Assembly: GCA_035645695.1 (NCBI GenBank)
Contig: DASQMC010000028.1
Location: 1-64,000, forward strand
Direction of reading: 5' to 3'
DNA length: 64,000 nt
Source: JAIVJZ01 sp035645695
Lineage (GTDB): Bacteria; Acidobacteriota; Blastocatellia; Pyrinomonadales; Pyrinomonadaceae
In this document: positions 17,014 through 26,434 of the stretch, in pieces
Layout: each line of letters opens with the position of its first letter
How positions within the stretch are numbered: the stretch's first letter is position 1
Position numbers and translations under genes: made by a program
Notes under the pieces: model-generated
Told to the model about the DNA's origin: nothing
Databases searched by the model: none
Seen by the model: the letters and a program-made list of their open reading frames with translations, nothing else

Positions 17014-17711
17014 GTTAACAGCGGGTAGGGGTTGATGTTCTCGCCTTCCCAGAAGCGTTTGGGGTCGTTGACGAGCCAGATTGAGAAGTGCAGGTGGCAA
17101 TTGTCTCGCCCGGCGTTGCCGCTGTCGCCGACGTAGCCGAGCAGTTCCCCACGACGCATGAAGCGATTTTCGGCGATGCCGTCGGCGTAGCGTTCGAGGT
17201 GCGCGTAGTAATAGACGGTGCGATTATCGGTGCCGAGTTGGTAGAGGGTGATGCCGCCGCGCTCGCTCTGGAAGAGTTTGACGACCGTGCCATCGACGGC
17301 GGCGACGACCGGCGTGTTGCGCGCGGCCATGATGTCTATGGCGTTGTGCGTGCGCCCTTCGCTGCGCGACTGCGTGTAGGTGTCTTGAAGCTGTTCGGGG
17401 CGTATCCCGGCGACCGGAATCTGCAACGCCGCGCCGGAGGAATCGGCCGCGCCCGCGTCCGGCGGCGGGACAGTGGGCGAGGGAGACGCGGGCGGCGCGT
17501 TGTTAAATGAAGGCGACGGCGCGACGGAGGGGGCGGCGGTGCTTGCCGCGTCGTTCGGCGGAAGGCCAGGTTCGCCGGTCGAGGTCGGCTGAGAGATGGG
17601 CGTGACGGGCGTCGAACGCGGCTTGCTGCTGAGATACCAGACGAACGCGGTCAACCCAAACAGAATCGACGCCGACAGAAGCAGGACGCGTGCGCGCGGG
17701 CTGAGTGCCAT
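17004..17711 (-). CDS. M23-family peptidase (LytM/peptidoglycan hydrolase type)
   Basis: 235 residues from ATG 17711, which has GGAG nine bases upstream. An N-terminal membrane anchor or signal (about 8-27) is followed by a long Pro/Ser/Ala/Thr linker (30-95) and an M23 domain. The zinc site is HNAID (His122, Asp126) and HLHF (His206, His208), with a further His near 171 (YAHLE). Such proteins cut peptidoglycan cross-bridges or regulate division amidases. It is the second cell-wall gene on this strand after the L,D-transpeptidase. Its last residues (LLTKR) and TGA stop lie inside the family A repeat. Confidence 0.88.
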   Translation of the reverse strand: MALSPRARVLLLSASILFGLTAFVWYLSSKPRSTPVTPISQPTSTGEPGLPPNDAASTAAPSVAPSPSFNNAPPASPSPTVPPPDAGAADSSGAALQIPVAGIRPEQLQDTYTQSRSEGRTHNAIDIMAARNTPVVAAVDGTVVKLFQSERGGITLYQLGTDNRTVYYYAHLERYADGIAENRFMRRGELLGYVGDSGNAGRDNCHLHFSIWLVNDPKRFWEGENINPYPLLTKR

Positions 17712-17785
17712 GTAGCGAGTCTCCGGAAAAGTTTTGCGCGAGTTGAAAAAGCGAACGGGGTACACACAGGATATGCGCTCGCCTT

Positions 17786-17840
17786 GAGCGAAGCAAGCGA
17801 GTGGAGCGGAGCGAAGAGTAGGCGGAGCGAAGCAAGCGAG
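17786..17840. repeat. 16-bp direct repeat upstream of the M23 gene
   Basis: GAGCGAAGCAAGCGAG occurs at 17786-17801 and again at 17825-17840, inside a purine-rich stretch (17780-17865) with more partial GAGCGGAGCG units. It lies between the divergent M23 and zinc-ribbon genes. Function unknown. Confidence 0.7.
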
Positions 17841-17942
17841 CGAGTTGAGCGGGGCGGGGAGGGAGTGGCGTGCAACCGCCGTTTTCTGTTATTACAATGG
17901 CGTTCAAAGTTTTGCAGACCTTCCCGAAGGAGAGACGAAATC

Positions 17943-18248
17943 ATGTCAGAGATTTTCGACGAACGGCGCAAGGCGCTCGAAGAGGATTATTTCCGGCGCA
18001 AAGAGCGCGAGACGCTGGACAAGATGCGGCAGCAGATGGCGGCCGAAGCCGAGGCGCGCGGGCATGCGGCCGGGCGGCAATGCCCGCTCGGACACGGCGC
18101 GCTCGTCGAAGAGGCGCGCGGCTCGGTCGTCATTGATCGCTGCGAGAAGTGCGGCGGCATCTGGCTCGATCAGGGCGAACTCGAAGAGATGTCGCGACAG
18201 GGCGGCGGGTGGTTCGACAACTTCGTGCGGAGTTTCAAGAGCGAATAG
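17943..18248 (+). CDS. zf-TFIIB-like zinc-ribbon protein
   Basis: 101 residues. A charged, probably coiled-coil N-terminus (1-45) is followed by a zinc ribbon: CPLGHG (first Cys with His) and CEKCGGIWLDQGELEE, the signature of the zf-TFIIB family (C-x-x-C-G-G-x-W-L/F-D-x-G-E-L). The ATG at 17943 is preceded by GGAGAGACGAAATC. Function of the family is unknown; small cytoplasmic proteins of this kind are widespread. It starts a plus-strand run of genes leading to hutU. Confidence 0.82.
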   Translation: MSEIFDERRKALEEDYFRRKERETLDKMRQQMAAEAEARGHAAGRQCPLGHGALVEEARGSVVIDRCEKCGGIWLDQGELEEMSRQGGGWFDNFVRSFKSE

Positions 18249-18375
18249 CCGCCCCCTGCGTCGCGCGCGAACCGCGACATGGAAACTATTCTGCCCGTTT
18301 GCCGTCAAGTGTTGTCCGAACCGAGGCGGCATCGAAGCCGCGCCGTCGTTTCTCAAAGCGCGCGGCGGCTTCAAG

Positions 18376-18520
18376 ATGGACGCCATCAAAGCCTTGATGG
18401 CGCTGACGGGTTGCGGGCTGAAAGACGCTAAACGAACAATTCATCTCGGCCGGACGTGGCACGACCGCAGGGAGGCTGACGAGCGTTTGTGGTGCGAGTT
18501 GGTTGGTTCGGTGAAAGAGT

Positions 18521-18549
<29 letters not shown>
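18376..18549 (+). CDS. 57-residue protein with L7/L12 C-terminal-like motif
   Basis: A small frame from ATG 18376. Residues 3-20 read AIKALMALTGCGLKDAKR, which strongly resembles the helix-turn-helix face of ribosomal protein L7/L12 C-terminal domains (I-K-x-x-R-x-x-T-G-x-G-L-K-x-A-K). The rest is charged. It overlaps the hutU start by 29 bases in another frame. The ribosome site is weak, and a longer protein starting upstream is not possible without a start codon. Probably a real small protein, but expression is unproven. Confidence 0.5.
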
Positions 18550-20188
<1,639 letters not shown>

Positions 20189-20240
20189 TCGCCCACCGCA
20201 GGAGACGCCGATACAGGACTTGAACATGAGGTGACAAACC

Positions 20241-20798
20241 ATGACCGGCGAAGAACTGGAACGCACGATTGAGTTTCTCTTACAGAGCCGGGCTAATCTC
20301 GATGCTCAGATCGCTGAGACGAACCGGGTAGTGCAACTTCAAGCGGAGACGCAGAGCGAGTTCATACAAATCGTAACGAGCACCTTTGAACGTATGGATG
20401 CGCGGCAGACGCGCCTCGAAGAGACGATAGCCGAGACGAATCGGAGCATTGCCGAGTCGAACGCACGTACCGATCAAAAGATCGCTGAGTCGAATATGCG
20501 TACCGATCAAAGGATCGCCGAGTTGCACGCGCACACCGACGAAAGAATTGGCGAGATAAATCAAAAGATCGCCGACATCAACGCGCGCACCGATGAATTG
20601 ATCCCCGAGTCGAACGCGCGCACCGACTAACGAATAGCCGAGACCAACAAGCTCATCGGTGAAACGAACGCGCGCATAGCCGAGACGAACACGCGCATAG
20701 CCGAGGTGAACGCGCGCGCGGCTGACACGGACGCGCGGCTCGACCGCCTGGCCGCGCTGGTGGAGAGAAACATCAGCGGCGGCAACGGCAATTCATAA
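20241..20798 (+). pseudogene. coiled-coil protein gene interrupted by an in-frame stop
   Basis: The frame from ATG 20241 codes for 129 residues of heptad-like coiled coil with tandem units of the type A-R-T-D-Q-R-I-A-E (core GCCGAGTCGAACGCACGTAC). A TAA at 20628-20630 stops it, but the same frame goes on without a break to TAA 20796-20798 with the same repeat pattern (RIAETN...RIAEVN) and a final segment DRLAALVERNISGG. In the sister units the stop codon position is GAA or CAA, so one base change made it a stop. The full protein would be 185 residues. Either a recent nonsense mutation, a sequencing error, or readthrough. Function unknown; such proteins are often found as short coiled-coil neighbours of metabolic genes. 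Confidence 0.75.
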
Positions 20799-20981
20799 CA
20801 CTGTGAACGGGTGACGCGGCGGGGCGGGGCAAGTCGCGCGAGGTGGTCGCCGTCACGGCGCGATGCGCTTGCCGGGAGACACGGGCGCATCGCGCCGAAG
20901 CTCAAACACCACGCCGTCGGCGAGTTGCTCAAACGAAGCGAACCTCGGAGAGTTTCCAGAGAGCGTCGGAGTGTGGAAGTA

Positions 20982-22040
20982 ATGGGGTCGAAAACAGATT
21001 TCCGGTTGAAGCGAGAACGCTTCGCGTTGACACGGCCGCGCTTTGCGTTGCCGTGGACGCCCTTTGCGTTGACACGCCCGCGCTTTGAGTTGATACAAGC
21101 GCATTTTGTGTTGAGGCAGCCGCGCTTCGCGTCGATGCGGGCGCATTTTGCGTTGATGTGGGCGGCCTCTTTCTGCTTCGCGCTGCTGCTGCTGGTTGTT
21201 TCGTGTCAGGCTCAGGCGCTTCGGCGGCAGATGCCCGTCGCGCGCGTCGAGGCGGTGAAATTCGAGAGCAAGATCGTCGGCAGGCCGCTGCCTTACAACG
21301 TCGTGCTGCCGCCGCTCTACGACGCACCCGGTTCGCGCGCCGTCAAATACCCGATCATCTATCTCCTGCATGGCCTCGGCGGCGGCGCGGGCGACTGGGT
21401 TTCCAATCGCGCGCGTCTCGCCGCGCACGCGGCCGATTACCGCTTCATCATCGTCACGCCCGAAGGCGGCGACAGTTGGTACACGGACAGCGCGACCGTT
21501 CCGGCAGACAAGTTCGAGACCTACATCCTCGAAGAGTTGATCCCCGACGCGGAGCGGCGTTACCGCGCTCTCGCGACTCGCGACGCGCGCGCCGTCGCGG
21601 GGCTTTCCATGGGCGGCTACGGCGCGTTGAAGTTCGGCGTCAAGCACCCGCAAAAGTTCATCCTCGCGGCCTCTCTGAGCGGCGCGTTCGGCGCGGCCTC
21701 TTGGGACGCGAACGACCCCGGCCTGCTCGCCTTCGTCAAGCCCTCCGTCGCGCGCGCCTACGGAGCGATGGACAGCCCCACGCGCCGCGAGAACGACCTC
21801 TTCAAACTCTTCGCCGACCTGCCGCCCGAACGCTTCCCCGCGCTCCCCTTCATCTACTTCGACTGCGGCACGGAAGACTTCCTCATCAACTCGAACCGCG
21901 CGCTCTCGGAACTTCTGCTCCGACGAAAAATCCCACACGAGTATCGCCAACTCCCCGGCTCGCACTCCTGGGGCTACTGGGACGCGCAGGTACAGGAAGT
22001 GCTCAAACTCGCCGCGCGCAAACTTCGCGCGGCACAATAA
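20982..22040 (+). CDS. exported esterase (esterase D/antigen 85-like fold)
   Basis: 352 residues from ATG 20982. The catalytic part (about 85-350) is an alpha/beta hydrolase of the esterase D type: YLLHGLGGG near 128, nucleophile Ser209 in AGLSMGGYG, Asp in DCGTEDFL, His in PGSHSWGYW. A hydrophobic segment (60-73) ending in LVVSC (Cys75) could be a signal peptide or lipobox. In front of it lie seven 21-bp tandem repeats (21012-21158). A second start at ATG 21156 (MWAASFC) would leave the repeats untranslated and give a standard signal. Relatives hydrolyse S-formylglutathione or xylan-linked esters. The substrate is unknown. Confidence 0.82.
   Translation: MGSKTDFRLKRERFALTRPRFALPWTPFALTRPRFELIQAHFVLRQPRFASMRAHFALMWAASFCFALLLLVVSCQAQALRRQMPVARVEAVKFESKIVGRPLPYNVVLPPLYDAPGSRAVKYPIIYLLHGLGGGAGDWVSNRARLAAHAADYRFIIVTPEGGDSWYTDSATVPADKFETYILEELIPDAERRYRALATRDARAVAGLSMGGYGALKFGVKHPQKFILAASLSGAFGAASWDANDPGLLAFVKPSVARAYGAMDSPTRRENDLFKLFADLPPERFPALPFIYFDCGTEDFLINSNRALSELLLRRKIPHEYRQLPGSHSWGYWDAQVQEVLKLAARKLRAAQ
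21012..21158 (+). repeat. seven 21-bp tandem repeats at the esterase N-terminus
   Basis: Seven consecutive degenerate 21-base units with the core CGCGCTTTGCGTTGACACGG-like pattern, starting at 21012. Each encodes about seven residues of the type R-P-R-F-A-L-T. Length 21 keeps the frame. They lie just before the hydrophobic segment, like the 12-bp repeats of the other exported hydrolase at 1049-1108. Confidence 0.85.
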
Positions 22041-22077
22041 ATTTTAGGAACCTCATGTTTCTAAGGAAGGAATATTT

Positions 22078-22590
22078 ATGCCTCGTCATTCCTCATACCT
22101 TTTTAGCCCTTCTGCTAAGAAGTCGCGTTCGCGTAAAAGTCCATCTATCGGGTGCATAATTCTTATTGTTATTGTGACCGGCATTTACGGTGCTATTGGT
22201 AAGGGCTGTGGATTCATTAAACCCCCTTCTTCAGATGCGAGAGTTAAAGAACTAGGCTCATTCATGGTTTTTAAGCGGGGGTGGGAAGTTTTACTTATCC
22301 CGTCAGAGCTTACAAGAGAGGAGCTTGTTGGATTGGCTCGTGAAATACACTCTCAGCATCCTGAAAGAAGCTATCACCTTTTTGATAGCGATATACAAGC
22401 CAAAGGTTTCATAAGCTGGGCGGGAAATCCTCGCGAGTACCCATTTCCTGAGCGATATGTCCAAGAGCATCATGTGGCATCTATTCAGATGGTTTATGAT
22501 AAGGAGTTAGCTACATTCAAGTGGTGCTTGCAGCGTGGTATAAATCACGACATGTATGGAACTGGGCATACGCTTGCTGAGTTAGAGTGA
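22078..22590 (+). CDS. low-GC membrane-anchored protein of unknown function
   Basis: 170 residues: a basic N-terminus (KKSRSRKSPS), one membrane segment (about 25-40, IILIVIVTGIYGAIG), and an exterior or interior domain with no family that I recognise (ELGSFMVFKRGWEVLLIPSE, WAGNPREYPF). Its base composition is clearly lower in GC than both neighbours and its codons are A/T-ending (AAA, TTT, GAT), which points to recent transfer. The ATG at 22078 has AAGGAAGG upstream. It sits between an esterase and a macro-domain gene. Confidence 0.7.
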   Translation: MPRHSSYLFSPSAKKSRSRKSPSIGCIILIVIVTGIYGAIGKGCGFIKPPSSDARVKELGSFMVFKRGWEVLLIPSELTREELVGLAREIHSQHPERSYHLFDSDIQAKGFISWAGNPREYPFPERYVQEHHVASIQMVYDKELATFKWCLQRGINHDMYGTGHTLAELE

Positions 22591-22609
22591 TTTTATTGAA
22601 GCTATCATA

Positions 22610-23053
22610 ATGATCAAATTTACCTCAGGCGATATTCTGCGCGCGAACTCGGAGTTCGTCGCGCTCGGCGTCGTGACGGGCGCGCCGGAGGGCGGCGCGG
22701 GCGGCGCGGGGGCGGCGGCGAAAATCTCTTCCAAGTGGCCGGAGGTGCAGCAGCACCTCAGACAGTTTACGCGCGGGAATAAGTTTCAGGGGGGCGATCT
22801 CTTCGTGGTCGCGCCGGGGAAGAATCGGCCGGGCGTTATTTTCATGGCCGTCATGTCGGACGCGGAAAACGTCTCCGTGTCGTTCCTGAACCGGGGCTTG
22901 CGCAAGTTGGGGCGTTATTGCATCAAGCACAAGGTCGGGAGCGTCGCGCTGCCGAAGATCGCGGCCGGGGTGGATTGGGAAGATGAAGTGAGGCCGCTCG
23001 TCGAGAAATTTTTAGAGGGCGAGCGAACCGAGTTTCACATCTACGAAGATTAA
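22610..23053 (+). CDS. macro-domain protein (ADP-ribose-binding family)
   Basis: 147 residues. The N-terminus IKFTSGDILRANSEFVALG is the first strand and loop of a macro domain, whose Asp (GDIL) contacts the adenine of ADP-ribose. The C-terminal block SVALPKIAAGVDWEDEVRPL matches the LPxIgxGxxGxxW pattern of macro domains. A Gly-rich loop (GGAGGAGAAAK, 26-36) replaces the usual substrate loop and is expanded. Such proteins remove or bind ADP-ribose on proteins or metabolites. It resembles TARG1-like or YmdB-like types rather than DarG; no toxin gene is adjacent. It lies 19 bases after the low-GC gene. Confidence 0.72.
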   Translation: MIKFTSGDILRANSEFVALGVVTGAPEGGAGGAGAAAKISSKWPEVQQHLRQFTRGNKFQGGDLFVVAPGKNRPGVIFMAVMSDAENVSVSFLNRGLRKLGRYCIKHKVGSVALPKIAAGVDWEDEVRPLVEKFLEGERTEFHIYED

Positions 23054-23102
23054 GCGCGCGCGGACGGAATTTGTTGCCGGGCATGCCGGACAGGAGTTCA
23101 AC

Positions 23103-23882
23103 TTGTTAGATTTCGCGATTGAGAGTGCGCGCGAGGCGGGGCGCGTGTTGGCCGAGCGTTTCGGGCGCGTGTCGCTGGAGGTGTCGCACAAGGGCGACAT
23201 CGATCTCGTTACCGAGTCGGATTTGGCGGCCGAGCGCGTGATCATCGAGCGCATTCGCAGTTATTACCCGCGTCACGCCATCCTCGCGGAAGAATCCGGC
23301 AAGTCCGCGCACGAAGGCTCGGCGGAGAGCGCGTACAAGTGGATCATCGATCCGCTCGACGGGACGACGAACTACGCGCACGGTTACCCGTGCTACTGCG
23401 TCTCAATCGCGCTCGAACGCGAGGGCGAGATCGTCATCGGCGTCATCCACGACCCGACGCGCGACGAGACGTTCGCCGCCGAGCGCGGCGCGGGCGCGAC
23501 GCTGAACGGGCGGCGCATACGCGTCTCCGACACGAGCGACCTCAACGAGGCGCTGCTCTGCACCGGCTACCCTTACGACGTGCGCGGGCGAGATAACTTC
23601 GTGCGCCATTTCAAGAACTTCATCCTGCACGCGCAGGGCGTTCGCCGCGACGGCTCGGCCGCGCTCGATCTGGCCTACGTCGCCTGCGGCCGTTTCGAGG
23701 GCTTCTGGGAAGAGGGACTGCGCCCGTGGGACGTGGCAGCCGGGGCGCTTTTGATCGAAGAGGCGGGCGGGCGCGTCTCGCGCTACGACGATTCGCCCTA
23801 TGACATCTACACGCCGCCCATCATGGCATCGAACGGCTTCGTACACGAGGCGATGATGCGCGTCCTCGCGCTCCCGGACTGA
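23103..23882 (+). CDS. inositol-1-monophosphatase family protein
   Basis: 259 residues with the metal-binding phosphatase motifs of the family: E63-E64 in LAEESG, WIIDPLDGTTN (80-90), and a distal WDVAAGALLIEEAGG near residue 208. These place three metal ions for phosphate-ester hydrolysis. Substrates of relatives include inositol phosphate, histidinol phosphate and fructose bisphosphate. The TTG start at 23103 gives a normal length (GGAG at 23091-23094 is upstream). It lies 49 bases after the macro-domain gene. Confidence 0.85.
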   Translation: MLDFAIESAREAGRVLAERFGRVSLEVSHKGDIDLVTESDLAAERVIIERIRSYYPRHAILAEESGKSAHEGSAESAYKWIIDPLDGTTNYAHGYPCYCVSIALEREGEIVIGVIHDPTRDETFAAERGAGATLNGRRIRVSDTSDLNEALLCTGYPYDVRGRDNFVRHFKNFILHAQGVRRDGSAALDLAYVACGRFEGFWEEGLRPWDVAAGALLIEEAGGRVSRYDDSPYDIYTPPIMASNGFVHEAMMRVLALPD

Positions 23883-24054
23883 ATCCCGCCGCGCGCGCTC
23901 TGCCGGTTGAATTTGACCAAGACTCCGCTATCCGCCGCACGCGCGTTTTCTATCGCCGCGAAATCGTGAAAGCGTTCGCCGCAGGGAGGGCTATTCTTTC
24001 GCCCGCACCCCTCTTGCGGCCATACCTATAGCAGATTGCACGAAACTGATCTTT

Positions 24055-24155
24055 TCTCTGTGCCCCCTGCGGTGCTCTCTGTGTCTGCGGTGGTGAGTGC
24101 CTGTCATAGTCATTCACCACCGCAGACACAGAGGACACCGCAGGGGGCACAGAGA
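24055..24155. repeat. family C palindrome, 42-bp arms
   Basis: Left arm 24055-24096 and right arm 24114-24155 are reverse complements apart from two bases near the middle, around a 17-base spacer. The core units are CCCTGCGGTG and CTCTGTGTCT. It lies between two convergent genes and is followed by the flank AATGGCAAATTGAT, shared with other family C copies. Confidence 0.93.
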
Positions 24156-24178
24156 GTCTCAGCCAATGGCAAATTGAT

Positions 24179-24865
24179 CTAGAGCGCGGAGTGGATGATC
24201 TCGTAAAGTTTGTCGGTTTCGCGGCGCGCGGTTTGGCGAGTGTCTTCGCCGGGCAGCGGCGTCAGGCGTTGGAGCGGGTGATAAATGATCTCTACGCGGC
24301 CGAGGCGCGGGTAGCGCCAGTCGCGCGGCCAGACGCGGTGGCCGCCGCGAATCGTGATCGGCAGAATCGGCACATTGGCCTCGAGCGCGAGCCGCGCCGC
24401 CCCCACCTTGAACTCCTGCATCCGCCCATCGGAAAAAGACCGCCCGCCTTCGGGGAAGATCACGAGCGCGCCGCCCCCCCTCAGCCATTGCAGCGACCGC
24501 CGCAGCGCGCGACGGTCGCCCTTCTGTTGCAGCGGCCACGCGCCCAGCACCCGCATGATTTTTCCGGCCACCGGCCAGTCGAAAACTTTGTCCCACGCGA
24601 GAAAGCGAGAATAGAGCGGGACGGGGCCGCCGAGCCAGAACGGGTCGAGGTAGGTCTGATGATTCGCGGCGATGATGACGCCGCCCGACGCCGGGACGTT
24701 CTCCACGCCCACGTAACGCATCCCCCACAGGAGGCGAAAGATCAGGCGCAACGCCGCGCGCAGCAGGCGGATCGCCCACAACGGCAGCACGTAGGGTTCG
24801 TCACTTCCGTCGCGCGCGGGAGGCTTTTTATCGCCCCGTACGAGGCTCGTTCCCGTCTCGCTCAA
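24179..24865 (-). CDS. 1-acyl-sn-glycerol-3-phosphate acyltransferase-like protein
   Basis: 228 residues from TTG 24865, which overlaps the stop of the preceding gene by 4 bases (TTGA) and so is probably translationally coupled. A hydrophobic segment (about 29-48) anchors the protein. Motif I is NHQTYLD (His69, Asp74), the HX4D acyltransferase site; motif III is FPEGGRSF; motif IV is ILPITIRGG. Such enzymes add the second acyl chain in phospholipid synthesis. It is the third gene of a PilZ/Cys-rich/acyltransferase operon. A frame open further upstream runs through the neighbouring gene and is rejected. Confidence 0.86.
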   Translation of the reverse strand: MSETGTSLVRGDKKPPARDGSDEPYVLPLWAIRLLRAALRLIFRLLWGMRYVGVENVPASGGVIIAANHQTYLDPFWLGGPVPLYSRFLAWDKVFDWPVAGKIMRVLGAWPLQQKGDRRALRRSLQWLRGGGALVIFPEGGRSFSDGRMQEFKVGAARLALEANVPILPITIRGGHRVWPRDWRYPRLGRVEIIYHPLQRLTPLPGEDTRQTARRETDKLYEIIHSAL

Positions 24866-25266
24866 AGCGACTCGTCTCCCCCGTCGTCGGCGGCGGTCGC
24901 ACCCGGCGCGCCTCGCCCCTCGCGCTGCGTGCGATGCTGCCAGGCCTCGCTCAAACGCGCGATCACTCCCTCGCCGGCCTCGTCCGACGACGATGCGCCA
25001 TCGCCGATAGCGTGCGCTCTGCCGCCGAGCGTGCCGAGTCCCGTGATGGTCAATTCTTCCCACCACTCCGGTATGTCGCGCTCGGTCAAACCGTCGGCGT
25101 TCCAGCGTTCGCAACGCTCACATTCGAAGCCTTCGTAGAGTCGCGCTTCTTCCTTCGTCAGACCGACGCGCGTGCGCGCGTTGCAACTCGCTTCCGCGCA
25201 GTGTCGCTCGATCTCGACGAGCAACACTTCACGCGGAAACACCAAACCCTGTCGTTTCTTTAGCAT
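24862..25266 (-). CDS. Cys-rich protein of unknown function in PilZ operon
   Basis: 134 residues from ATG 25266, which follows the PilZ stop by one base. The first half has a cysteine pattern, C-A-E-A-S-C and FECERCERWN, that looks like a zinc ribbon of CX4C...CX2C type. The second half is Asp/Glu/Ala/Gly-rich and low in order. I do not recognise a named family. The tight spacing with the PilZ gene (1 base) and the acyltransferase gene (4-base overlap) shows co-expression and suggests a shared role, perhaps at the membrane. Confidence 0.65.
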   Translation of the reverse strand: MLKKRQGLVFPREVLLVEIERHCAEASCNARTRVGLTKEEARLYEGFECERCERWNADGLTERDIPEWWEELTITGLGTLGGRAHAIGDGASSSDEAGEGVIARLSEAWQHRTQREGRGAPGATAADDGGDESL

Positions 25267-25267
25267 C

Positions 25268-26011
25268 TTATCCGAACTCTTCAAGCGGCCACTCCTGATC
25301 TATGAACTCGACGTGGAGGCGCGGGATGCCGTCGCCGCCCGTGCGGTTCGCGCGAACGATGGCGAAGGCAGATGTCTGATAGCGCGCGCTCGTCAGCCGG
25401 ACGAAGCGTCCCTGCTCCGCCTTGAGCGTCGTGTAAACGGCCGCGCCGCGACGGCTGATATTTTCCGTGACCGTTTCCTCGCGCCCCGTAATGTTCCACT
25501 TCTCGTCATACAGTTCGATGGTCACTTCGACGGGCATGTTCAGCCGCGTCTCTTTTTTCGCGATCTGCCCCTCGGCGGGTGGTCGCTCCTCCAGCAGTTT
25601 CCACAGGCCGCCTTCCGATTCCGGCTCGAACACCTCGTAACGCTTCTTCGGGTCGAGTTGATAACTCTCCGGCGGACGCTTGCCGACGAAGGCCACGCCC
25701 AACTTGAAACCCGGCGCGCTCGCCCCCAGAGGAAACTCCGCGCGCATGAACCGCACCAGCGCATAGACGCGGTATTGATCCTCGATGTGATCGAAGCAAC
25801 GCAGTTGGCGCGGCATCGGCAGCGTCATGTGCACGAGCCGCCCGGTGTCAACCGGACGCGTGAGACTAAAACCCGCCCCGAACGGCGTCAAGTCGGCAAG
25901 GCGCGTCATCTCCGTCCACTCGGTTCCGGCGTCCTCGCGAACCTGCACGCGCGCGGGCAACGAGAGCCTCAAACGCTCGCGCACGCGCCGGTTTTTGCCC
26001 GGATATTTCAT
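25268..26011 (-). CDS. PilZ-domain protein, probable c-di-GMP effector
   Basis: 247 residues from ATG 26011, chosen over an upstream GTG because the RRVRERLRL motif (a basic RxxxR that grips c-di-GMP in PilZ domains) then falls near the N-terminus. Residues 45-57 hold a DLTPFGAGFS loop resembling D/NxSxxG. A second, similar unit near residues 160-245 includes TRLNMPVEVTIE and ENISRRGAAVYT, so the protein may hold two PilZ-like barrels. The first gene of a three-gene operon with a Cys-rich protein and an acyltransferase, it may connect c-di-GMP to membrane lipid or surface functions (inference). Confidence 0.75.
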   Translation of the reverse strand: MKYPGKNRRVRERLRLSLPARVQVREDAGTEWTEMTRLADLTPFGAGFSLTRPVDTGRLVHMTLPMPRQLRCFDHIEDQYRVYALVRFMRAEFPLGASAPGFKLGVAFVGKRPPESYQLDPKKRYEVFEPESEGGLWKLLEERPPAEGQIAKKETRLNMPVEVTIELYDEKWNITGREETVTENISRRGAAVYTTLKAEQGRFVRLTSARYQTSAFAIVRANRTGGDGIPRLHVEFIDQEWPLEEFG

Positions 26012-26434
26012 CGTTTTACGGCGTGTTTCGACGCCCGCCCGCACCTCAATATGTTGTGTCCGCCCGAAGCCCCGCGGCGCACCCTGAAAAACCGCTCGAA
26101 ACCCTGATTTTACAACGCTTTTGCCCCCTTCCGGCGGTTGCGAAAAGGCACATCTCGGGCTACAATATGTCGTACTTCAAGCCGGTGCTTTGCGGCTCCG
26201 TAAAAGCATCGCCGGACACCAACATTTCAGGTCTCCAAACCGCGTTGTTCCATGCTCTCAACGGCGGCTCGCCCGGCTGACTGCCGGGAGATAAGGCCAA
26301 GCGCGACACCGGGTTTTCCCGCCCGCGCGGAAACTTGAAAAGAGCATTGTGACGGGTTGGAGTGCCGGGCGCGAAGTTAAGCGAGTCGTCCCCCTTCCGG
26401 AACGGACGCCAGATTGTACTCGAAAGGTTTGTTA
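26012..26434. other. divergent intergenic region, gyrA promoter and leader
   Basis: Lies between the divergent PilZ and gyrA genes. It holds the gyrA promoter (26138-26166). The remaining leader of about 260 bases contains no convincing gene and no clear known riboswitch. Small G/C-rich inverted segments can be drawn but are not compelling. Confidence 0.4.
26138..26166 (+). promoter_or_regulatory. sigma-70 type promoter upstream of gyrA
   Basis: TTGCGA (26138-26143), a 17-base spacer, then TACAAT (26161-26166). Four of six and five of six matches. Transcription would begin near 26173, leaving a leader of about 262 bases before the gyrA ATG. Confidence 0.6.

Noticed and set aside
22610..23053. 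Macro-domain gene considered as a DarG antitoxin of a DarTG toxin-antitoxin pair
   Set aside because: No DarT-like ADP-ribosyltransferase gene is adjacent; the neighbours are a low-GC membrane protein and an inositol-phosphatase-like gene.
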